From Anaerolineae bacterium (GTDB lineage: Bacteria > Chloroflexota > Anaerolineae > B4-G1 > DUEL01): a DNA stretch of 7,299 nucleotides. Below the pieces are notes generated by a model. The model saw nothing but the letters and a program-made list of their open reading frames with translations, did no database searches and was not told the origin of the DNA. How positions within the stretch are numbered: the stretch's first letter is position 1; every line of letters begins with the position of its first letter. The position numbers and the translations under genes were made by a program. The stretch lies in the NCBI GenBank assembly GCA_016926575.1, contig JAFGOJ010000148.1, positions 1 through 7,299 of the forward strand. The letters are read 5' to 3'. Positions 1-3,940 of the stretch are shown piece after piece.

Positions 1-206
1 GCGTCGCGCAGCGAGCAGTCGCCGTCGTTGCAGCTGCCGTCGTTCTCGTCGACGGCGGTGTCGACGGTGAGCGTGGCTGCGGGCGCGGCAGGCCACGCGG
101 CCTCTGCCGGCTGGGGATGTGGCTGGGCCAGCGTCGCGAGGACGCCGGCGACCAGCAGCAACAGAACCGGCGCGAGGACAGAGAATAGAATCCGAGGCTT
201 GTTCAT
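1..206 (-). CDS. Secreted CSLREA-domain protein, N-terminal part (runs off left edge)
   Basis: Only the first 68 residues are in the window; the frame is open at base 1. The ATG is at 204-206, with an AAGGAG ribosome binding site 8 bases upstream (complement of 215-220), which fixes the start. Residues 1-36 form a signal peptide: a short basic start (MNKPR), a hydrophobic core at about 6-26, and a likely Ala-rich cleavage region around 34-42. Residues about 44-68 read TLTVDTAVDENDGSCNDGDC followed by SLRDA. This matches the CSLREA N-terminal motif, which in known families precedes right-handed parallel beta-helix repeats and sorting domains in large secreted or surface proteins. The usual CSLREA is CSLRDA here. 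I infer an exported beta-helix protein; its ligand or substrate cannot be told from this fragment. The gene has its own promoter (293-301) and is not obviously co-transcribed with anything in the window. Confidence 0.85.
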   Translation of the reverse strand, partial: MNKPRILFSVLAPVLLLLVAGVLATLAQPHPQPAEAAWPAAPAATLTVDTAVDENDGSCNDGDCSLRD

Positions 207-256
207 TTGAAACACTCCTTGTTTTGGGTCGGCCTGGGGCCGCCTTGGTTTAGACG

Positions 257-871
257 TCAGCGGGTGAGAACGTCGCTCGCTGACGATAGTTTATTATACC
301 AACCAACTATCTGCGGCGTGCACGCTCCCAGATAGAGCGTCAGGCTGCGCTCCACCGCCCGCCCGACCAGGTTGAGCAGCGGCGTCGTGTGCCCCTCGTC
401 GGCCTGGGCCAGCGCGCGATAGTACTGGCGGCGGTTGGTGTGCAGGATGATCGTGGTAGGTAGCCGTCGCGCAGCAGGAGCGGGTTCATCACCAGCCGCT
501 ATATGTGAAATGAAGGGAGAGGGCAAGAATGACGAAGCGCCGGCATCGGCAACGTCGGGCCGGTGTTTGCGCAGCAGGGCGATGCTTTCCTCGCGCGGCA
601 GCACGTCCAGCCGCGGGGCGTGTACACCCAGCGCCGCGTTCCAGTGACCCCGGCGGCTGGTGACCAGCACGCTTGCGCGCTGGTGATCGGCGGATAGGGT
701 GGTGTCGTACGGGTTGGGGCTGGGTTGCTGGTAGGTGGTGTAGATGTGCTGCTCGCCGATCTGGACGGCGTAGTCGCCGGCGGCCTGCTTGGTCACGCGC
801 GCGGTATTGTCGTTGCCGACGACGTTGCCATCGCCGTCGATGTGGAGGTCACGCTGTTCGGGGGTCAGCAT
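257..871 (-). pseudogene. Composite relic: STAND N-terminus + NB-ARC slice + frameshifted Fic C-terminus
   Basis: The frame is open for 204 residues, but its pieces belong to different proteins. Residues 1-48 (HIDGDGNVVGNDNTARVTKQ, then AVQIGEQHI) resemble the linker that precedes the NTPase in bacterial STAND/NB-ARC regulators. Residues about 67-110 (ASVLVTSRRGHW, LDVLPREESIALLRKHRP) match the late NB-ARC segment with its 'LVTSR' sensor. The P-loop and Walker B that should lie between are missing. Residues 139-182 (TTIILHTNRRQYYRALAQAD, then GRAVERSLTLYLGA) are the C-terminal part of a Fic domain. The Fic part just upstream, RLVMNPLLLRDGYLP, is in another frame (454-498), so one base was probably lost near 456. 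The catalytic HPFxxGNGR motif is absent, with a stop just before RLVMN. No ribosome binding site precedes the ATG. A chance ORF spanning merged gene remnants is the best reading; a functional protein is unlikely. Confidence 0.7.
293..301 (-). promoter_or_regulatory. Extended -10 promoter for the CSLREA-domain gene
   Basis: On the minus strand the sequence reads TGG-TATAAT, a perfect -10 hexamer (293-298) with an extended -10 TG (299-301). No convincing -35 hexamer lies 17 bases upstream, which is common for extended -10 promoters. Transcription would begin near 286 and give a leader of about 80 bases. The leader contains an 8-bp inverted repeat, CGTCAGCG / CGCTGACG (255-262 and 278-285, loop 15), of unknown role. 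The promoter lies within the 3' end of the upstream pseudogene frame. Confidence 0.6.
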
Positions 872-882
872 TGGGTCAGTAG

Positions 883-922
883 GGCGGGTTTCTTACCCGC
901 CGGGCAGGTATGGAGAGCCCGG
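883..922. repeat. Two overlapping short GC-rich inverted repeats
   Basis: GGCGGGT-TTCTT-ACCCGCC (883-889 / 895-901) is followed, sharing two bases, by CCGGGC-11 nt-GCCCGG (900-905 / 917-922). The two stems are mutually exclusive at their junction. They sit just upstream of the relic frame and far from any intact gene end, and have no T-tract. They look like a small extragenic palindromic repeat. Only one copy is seen in the window, so the family status is a guess. Confidence 0.4.
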
Positions 923-985
923 CCCCACAAATTTGCGCAGAGCTAGTTCGCCTTGACGATGCGTCGCCCCTCAATGACGTCCTGG

Positions 986-1014
986 GTGACATCTAATCCG
1001 GGATATGCTATAAT
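986..1014 (+). promoter_or_regulatory. Consensus-like sigma-70 promoter facing the tRNA-Arg antisense strand
   Basis: GTGACA (986-991; 5 of 6 bases of TTGACA), a 17-base spacer, and a perfect TATAAT (1009-1014) with extended -10 TG at 1006-1007. The predicted start is near 1021. No plus-strand gene begins until 1301, and a transcript would run antisense through tRNA-Arg and tRNA-His. It could drive a short RNA ending at the hairpin 1040-1065, read through to the gene at 1301, or be a remnant left by rearrangement. The match is strong but expression is unproven. Confidence 0.5.
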
Positions 1015-1039
1015 GGATACCGCAACGAACGTCAGAGAA

Positions 1040-1065
1040 AGCCGGCCAGCGCCAGCTCGCCGGCT
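1040..1065 (-). terminator. Candidate hairpin after tRNA-Arg
   Basis: A 7-bp stem, AGCCGGC / GCCGGCT (1040-1046 and 1059-1065), has a 12-base loop. On the minus strand the stem is followed by TTCTCTGACGTT, which is T-rich but not a clean T-tract. It begins 10 bases beyond the tRNA-Arg 3' end. This would be a weak terminator or processing hairpin. The same palindrome would also fold in a plus-strand transcript from the promoter at 986-1014. Confidence 0.4.
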
Positions 1066-1074
1066 CTCCCACAG

Positions 1075-1147
1075 CACCCCCGGCGCGATTCGAACGCGCA
1101 ACCTACGGATTCGAAGTCCGGCGCTCTGTCCATTGAGCTACGGGGGC
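1075..1147 (-). tRNA. tRNA-Arg, anticodon TCG
   Basis: The minus strand folds as a complete 73-base cloverleaf. Acceptor stem GCCCCCG / CGGGGGT includes a G1-U72 wobble. The D-arm is GCTC...GAGC. The anticodon loop is CTTCGAA with anticodon TCG at 1112-1114. The T-arm is GCGCG-TTCGAAT-CGCGC. The top pair of the anticodon stem is a C-U mismatch, which is tolerable. The discriminator is G, and CCA is not encoded (CTG follows). It reads CGA codons. It lies 35 bases downstream of tRNA-His on the same strand, but an intrinsic terminator separates them, so it depends on read-through or on a promoter I could not identify. Confidence 0.95.
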
Positions 1148-1151
1148 TTAT

Positions 1152-1177
1152 AAAAACGGGCCGGGAATATCCCGGCC
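1152..1177 (-). terminator. Intrinsic terminator between tRNA-His and tRNA-Arg
   Basis: A perfect 8-bp GC-rich stem, GGCCGGGA / TCCCGGCC (1159-1166 and 1170-1177), has a 3-base loop. On the minus strand it is followed after two bases by TTTTT (1156-1152). It starts 6 bases after the tRNA-His 3' end. This is a textbook Rho-independent terminator for tRNA-His. Its place in front of tRNA-Arg means the two tRNAs are probably not equal members of one transcript. Confidence 0.8.
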
Positions 1178-1182
1178 ACTAG

Positions 1183-1256
1183 GGTGAGTGGTGGGACTTG
1201 AACCCACAATCTCCTGGGCCACAACCAGGTGCCTTAACCATTAGGCCACACCCACC
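1183..1256 (-). tRNA. tRNA-His, anticodon GTG
   Basis: The minus-strand cloverleaf includes the His-specific extra G-1 (base 1256) facing C73 (base 1183). Acceptor stem GTGGGTG / CACTCAC contains one G-U pair. The anticodon stem is CCTGG / CCAGG, with loop TTGTGGC and anticodon GTG at 1220-1222. The T-arm is GTGGG-TTCAAGT-CCCAC. The 3' CCA is not encoded (CTA follows). It is transcribed from the promoter at 1268-1296, with a leader of only about 5 bases, and ends at the terminator 1152-1177. Confidence 0.96.
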
Positions 1257-1267
1257 ATGCAGCGCGT

Positions 1268-1296
1268 ATCTTACCATAAAACGGAGAAAAGAGCAA
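1268..1296 (-). promoter_or_regulatory. Promoter of tRNA-His
   Basis: Minus strand: TTGCTC (-35; 1291-1296), exactly 17 bases, TAAGAT (-10; 1268-1273) preceded by an extended -10 TGG. The predicted start near 1261 is only about 5 bases before the tRNA. The -35 box lies 4 bases from the ATG of the divergent gene at 1301, so the whole regulatory space between them is 44 bases. The element resembles the promoter at 3811-3839, including a shared CGTTTT(A/G)TGGTAA stretch. Confidence 0.7.
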
Positions 1297-1300
1297 CCCT

Positions 1301-1801
1301 ATGCAACGAGCTATCAGACGTGAACCGGTTCAGATTCTGACGCACGCCTTGCAAATCGCGGGTGAACTCGAAGTCGTTGGCCCGCCCCTGATCTTTCTCA
1401 ACGAAGACGACCGGGACGACCTCGTCATGCGCGATGTCCGTGTCGCACCGCTGATGCCCAGTGGATCGTTCAAAAGCCTCTCCCGCCCCCAAATCACCAT
1501 CCGCAAGAAGGACCTCCTGTTCGTCTACTTTACCGACCCCGAGACACGCGCAAAAGTGAACTTGCTGGCACACGAAGAGGACATGGTTGTCTATACCCCG
1601 CACGCTATCCTACGCGGGTCTTTTCACCTGCCGGTCGAAATTATCCCCACCAGTTTCCTCTCTACCATCGAAAACGACCTCTTGCCCTTCAGCAAGGCCC
1701 AACTTTTCTGGCTCAGACCGCTCCCCATGTCCTTCCCGGATCGGTGCGACCTGTTGTTCATCGGTGAACAGCATATCCAGATGTACCACTCGGGAACTTA
1801 G
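1301..1801 (+). CDS. Hypothetical protein with two similar beta-rich halves
   Basis: 166 residues, soluble, with no signal peptide or membrane segment. It shows an internal repeat pattern. Residues 9-51 (PVQILTHALQIAGELEVV, FLNEDDRDDLVMRDVRVAPL) and 94-138 (DMVVYTPHAILRGSFHLP, FLSTIENDLLPFSKAQLFWL) both follow V.I.T....I.G.L ... FL...(D/N)DL....... . This recalls the small beta-domain of DUF6812-like proteins, which I remember only loosely, so the family name is tentative. Residues 62-79 form a linking strand pair. No catalytic motif is visible. ATG at 1301 is the first start after an in-frame stop at 1277; GGAG at 1283-1286 is 14 bases away, so the ribosome binding site is poor. The stop codon (1799-1801) overlaps the stop of the convergent methyltransferase by 3 bases within TTAG. 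Function unknown. Confidence 0.75.
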   Translation: MQRAIRREPVQILTHALQIAGELEVVGPPLIFLNEDDRDDLVMRDVRVAPLMPSGSFKSLSRPQITIRKKDLLFVYFTDPETRAKVNLLAHEEDMVVYTPHAILRGSFHLPVEIIPTSFLSTIENDLLPFSKAQLFWLRPLPMSFPDRCDLLFIGEQHIQMYHSGT

Positions 1802-2460
1802 GCCTGCTTTTTCCATTTACCCGTTACGACGAGTACCCGGCTGCGTACGGCAGGCACCCAGTGGGACGTCGCGGTGAATCTTTGATCTGCCCACGTGGCT
1901 TCTTTGCCGTTGGGTAGCGGCTCGCGTTGCCCGGTGATGCGGTACAGCCACTCCAAAAACCGCGTCACCAAGTCGCTGCCCGTCAAGTGGGCCGCCGCCA
2001 CCACGACCAGCGTCCCGTTCGCTGCCAGCACGCGCTGTACCTCCTCCAACGTGGCCCGCTCCACGATGTACTCGGTGGGGAAGGTCGCCACGGCGTGCTC
2101 GAAAGCGCCGTCGCGGAAGGGGAGCGCCTGCGCCCGCGCCCGCACCAGACGCAGCGGACGCCCGGCCCGCCGGACGCGCCGCCGGGCCAGCTGGCCCATC
2201 TGCGGTGAAAGGTCGACCCCGACCGCGGTGTGCCCCGATTCGCCCAGGCTGACCTGTAAATGGCCCGGCCCGTGCCCCAACTCCAACACGCGCGACCCCT
2301 GTAGAAAATCCAACGCCACCCTGGCCCACGCGTTCCACTGTCCCAGCGACACGCACCACGCTACAACATCGTAAGTCCACGCGAATGGACCATACAACAA
2401 CCGGAAAAAGGTGCGGATCGCCCAATGCCAGGCGCGAAACATCCAGAAGTTTGTTCTCAT
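1798..2460 (-). CDS. Class I SAM-dependent methyltransferase
   Basis: 220 residues of the methyltransferase type 11 (UbiE-like) fold. Motif I is V58-LELGHGPG-65, the SAM-binding glycine loop. Asp83 in GVDLS is the expected acidic residue at the end of strand 2 that binds the ribose. QALPFRDGAFEHAVATFP (about 111-128) is motif II/III, and EVQRVLAANGTLVVV (140-154) is the typical strand 5 region. The aromatic N-terminus (residues 5-38, FWMFRAWHWAIRTFFRLLYG) may form an amphipathic helix or a membrane-facing lid. The substrate cannot be told; lipid or small-molecule targets are common in this group. The start ATG (2458-2460) lies inside the 7-bp target duplication of the inserted element at 2463-2613, and no Shine-Dalgarno sequence is present upstream. 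An alternative start is Met7. The insertion has probably separated the gene from its original upstream region. Confidence 0.85.
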   Translation of the reverse strand: MRTNFWMFRAWHWAIRTFFRLLYGPFAWTYDVVAWCVSLGQWNAWARVALDFLQGSRVLELGHGPGHLQVSLGESGHTAVGVDLSPQMGQLARRRVRRAGRPLRLVRARAQALPFRDGAFEHAVATFPTEYIVERATLEEVQRVLAANGTLVVVAAAHLTGSDLVTRFLEWLYRITGQREPLPNGKEATWADQRFTATSHWVPAVRSRVLVVTGKWKKQA

Positions 2461-2462
2461 AA

Positions 2463-2613
2463 GTAACTGCTCAGGCTGTGCGCCTGGCAGTTACCTGCCT
2501 GGCGCGTCGAAGGGAGAACAGGGGGTTTGCGGGCGGCGCAGCCGCCCGCAAACCCCCAACTCCCCCTTTTCGCAGCGGGAAAGGCAACTGCGAAGCGTAA
2601 GCTGAGCAGTTAC
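2463..2613. mobile_element. MITE-like element, 151 bp, copy 1
   Basis: The ends are perfect 12-bp inverted repeats, GTAACTGCTCAG (2463-2474) and its complement (2602-2613), bounded by 7-bp direct repeats. Inside are a left subterminal hairpin (the left end pairs imperfectly with GCCTGGCAGTTAC at 2482-2494), a second imperfect hairpin (2480-2490 with 2495-2505, one mismatch), a central 17-bp perfect stem (2521-2537 / 2541-2557, loop GCA), then CTCCCCCTTTT, and a right subterminal repeat. No transposase or other ORF is credible inside. This is the structure of a non-autonomous element moved in trans. It shares terminal sequence, core hairpin and flanking motifs with the element at 5967-6058. 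Confidence 0.75.
2521..2557. repeat. Core hairpin of MITE copy 1
   Basis: A perfect 17-bp stem with a 3-base loop: five G, TTT, GCGGGCGGC, loop GCA, and the complement. It differs from the core at 5993-6037 by one T in the T-run, the loop sequence and the outermost pairs. CTCCCCCTTTT follows on the plus strand, giving a weak terminator look in that direction only. Confidence 0.8.
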
Positions 2614-2630
2614 CTCATAAACATATCACA

Positions 2631-2659
2631 CAGGCCCCGTCCATAGCGGACGGGGCCTG
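2631..2659 (-). terminator. Hairpin terminator after the two-TM protein gene
   Basis: A perfect 12-bp stem, CAGGCCCCGTCC / GGACGGGGCCTG (2631-2642 and 2648-2659), with a 5-base loop. It lies 36 bases downstream of the stop of the minus-strand gene ending at 2696. The minus-strand 3' flank (TGTGATATGTTT) is only mildly T-rich, so the call rests on the stem strength and position. It originally lay immediately upstream of the methyltransferase start, before the MITE-like insertion. Confidence 0.65.
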
Positions 2660-2695
2660 CCTCGCGTATCTATCGAGCTGCGTCTGGATCGGGGG

Positions 2696-3742
2696 TTACC
2701 CGAAGGAGGGCATGTCTGGGTATTCCGGCCCGCGCATTTCGACGTCTTCGGCACCGGGCTTGACCCACGCCCCAAGCTCCATCGATATGCGCTTGAAGAA
2801 GCTGTTGGGCGGTAGTTGGCCTTCGCCGTACTCCAGGTCCAAAATGCGCGCCCGCAGCACCATCGTCGCCGTGTCCAACGTCACCTCGGAACCCGGTTGA
2901 ACCATGACCAGATCGCCCTTGGAGCCCAAGCTGGCGCGCAAGGCGTCGTCGTTGAAGGCGTGCTGGCTCATCAGTACCTTGGTGATGGTGCGAATGTCGT
3001 TCTTGTCGAACAGCCAGATCTCGATGGCGGTGACTTTCTTGGGATCGCCCGCACCGATGCTCTCCGAAATCCCTACACCGCACTCACCCATAAAATCGCC
3101 GTTTTCCTTCTCGATGCTGAATGAGGGGTCGTAGAAGTCGTCTCCCAATGTGTACGTGGTGACGAACTGGGCCAGCGGCGTCGCGCCGCCGTCCTCCCAA
3201 CTCACCGGCTCCATCGTGCGTGAAGCGATCGCGCGCTCCGAAATTTCGCGCTTCCCGCCGATCAGCCGCGTCACCCCCAGGTAGCCCAGGACGCACACCG
3301 CCACGACGACCAGCAGCACGAACAACACGCGCAACACAGACTTGAGCCGCTCCAACAACGTGGGGCCCTGGTCTGGCGAGGGGGCAGTGCTCAGGTCTTG
3401 CGCCAGCGCTTGCAGGCTGGGGCGCTCTGCAGCGCCGCGGCTGTTGGCCAGCTCTTGGATCAACGGGATGGGTTCGTCACGCCACCGCCCGCGCCCAGTG
3501 ATGTCCATCCCCAATTTGTGCTGCGCTGCCTCGATGTCTCCGGTGTCTTCGTATTCCTCAGCTACCCACGAGATGTAATCATCTCTGTAGTCTGAGCGCA
3601 ACATACCGGGGGTAGCATTGTCGAATTGAGTAGGCCAGATGACCCACCCGAACAGGAGACCGATCCCCAAACCTACCAATAAGCCAAAACCCAGGATGAC
3701 TTGTTTCTCGTGGTCGTTGTAGAAATTAAGCAGACTGTTCAT
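2696..3742 (-). CDS. Two-TM envelope protein with C-terminal soluble domain, unknown function
   Basis: 348 residues. Residues 1-14 are polar, TM1 spans about 15-36 (glycine-rich, ending GWVIWP), then WPTQFDNATPGMLRSDYRDD and an acidic segment to about 78 (AEEYEDTGDIEAAQHKLG), which looks like a helical-repeat motif. This N-terminal signature recurs in Chloroflexota hypothetical proteins as I remember them. A linker (80-130) precedes TM2 at about 135-158. The rest (about 190-348) is a soluble, probably beta-rich domain with DFYDPSFSIEKENGDFMGEC and AIEIWLFDKNDIRTITKVLMS. No enzyme motif is seen. ATG at 3742 is preceded by GGGAGG with a 4-base gap, a good ribosome binding site. It is a single-gene unit with promoter 3811-3839 and terminator hairpin 2631-2659, divergent from the protease-patatin operon. 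Topology is inferred only. Confidence 0.8.
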   Translation of the reverse strand: MNSLLNFYNDHEKQVILGFGLLVGLGIGLLFGWVIWPTQFDNATPGMLRSDYRDDYISWVAEEYEDTGDIEAAQHKLGMDITGRGRWRDEPIPLIQELANSRGAAERPSLQALAQDLSTAPSPDQGPTLLERLKSVLRVLFVLLVVVAVCVLGYLGVTRLIGGKREISERAIASRTMEPVSWEDGGATPLAQFVTTYTLGDDFYDPSFSIEKENGDFMGECGVGISESIGAGDPKKVTAIEIWLFDKNDIRTITKVLMSQHAFNDDALRASLGSKGDLVMVQPGSEVTLDTATMVLRARILDLEYGEGQLPPNSFFKRISMELGAWVKPGAEDVEMRGPEYPDMPSFG

Positions 3743-3810
3743 TGTGCCTCCCTCGTTTCAGGACTGTGGACAGGGGCTGTGACGATCGATTTGTCGGTTC
3801 CGACCATCAC

Positions 3811-3839
3811 AGGTTACCACAAAACGATGAGAAATGCAA
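3811..3839 (-). promoter_or_regulatory. Promoter of the two-TM protein gene
   Basis: Minus strand: TTGCAT (3834-3839), 17-base spacer, TAACCT (3811-3816) preceded by extended -10 TGG. The -10 hexamer is poor (3 of 6), but the 17-base spacer, the extended element and the close likeness to the tRNA-His promoter support it. The predicted start near 3804 gives a leader of about 60 bases. Its -35 box is 18 bases from the -35 box of the divergent promoter at 3858. Confidence 0.5.
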
Positions 3840-3857
3840 GTGGGCTGCTGGCGTCAG

Positions 3858-3886
3858 TTGACATGCGCCTGTGCTCGTGATATTAT
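3858..3886 (+). promoter_or_regulatory. Strong sigma-70 promoter of the protease-patatin operon
   Basis: A perfect TTGACA (3858-3863), 17-base spacer, TATTAT (3881-3886; 5 of 6) with extended -10 TGA at 3878-3880. The predicted start near 3893 leaves a leader of about 48 bases to the ATG at 3941. This is the best promoter in the window and suggests constitutive expression of the operon. Confidence 0.8.
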
Positions 3887-3929
3887 CTCTTTAATAGATG
3901 CAGCTAGCCGCGCGCATTGGCGCTCTGTC

Positions 3930-3936
3930 AGGAGGT
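3930..3936 (+). promoter_or_regulatory. Ribosome binding site fixing the protease start
   Basis: AGGAGGT, a near-complete anti-16S match, ends 4 bases before the ATG at 3941. It selects 3941 over the upstream in-frame TTG at 3917, which has no such site. Confidence 0.85.
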
Positions 3937-3940
3937 GACG

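Larger units (their letters stand above)
2456..2620. repeat. 7-bp target-site duplication flanking the MITE-like element
   Basis: CTCATAA occurs at 2456-2462 and again at 2614-2620, directly outside the two ends of the element at 2463-2613. The span given covers both copies. On the minus strand each copy reads TTATGAG, so each carries an ATG; the left copy provides the methyltransferase start codon and the right copy is the displaced original junction. Confidence 0.75.

Noticed and set aside
944..1078. Minus-strand frame from a GTG, ending DVTQDVIEGRRIVKAN and a TAG
   Set aside because: The start would lie in the tRNA-Arg 3' end, it has no ribosome binding site and the frame crosses the hairpin. 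The last 20 residues look protein-like and could be a gene-end remnant, but I could not assign them.
953..1153. Plus-strand ORF of 66 residues ending GAIRTRNLRIRSPALCPLSYGGL
   Set aside because: It is the antisense translation of tRNA-Arg, a frequent spurious protein; it has no ribosome binding site.
1075..1256. tRNA-associated integrated element next to tRNA-Arg or tRNA-His
   Set aside because: No duplicated tRNA 3' end, integrase or att-like direct repeat is visible within the window, although the neighbouring relic genes make past activity possible.
2411..2605. 64-residue plus-strand ORF across the MITE-like element
   Set aside because: It translates the hairpin (GRRSRPQTPNSP). Such peptides are artefacts of the repeat, and the same kind of peptide arises from copy 2 on the other strand.
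2463..2613. CRISPR or phage attachment site explanation for the repeats
   Set aside because: No regularly spaced direct repeats with unique spacers, no cas genes and no integrase; inverted ends with short target duplications fit a transposon-like element instead.
3917..3940. Upstream TTG start for the M50 protease adding 8 residues
   Set aside because: A near-perfect ribosome binding site sits 4 bases before the ATG at 3941, and the extra residues carry no family similarity.
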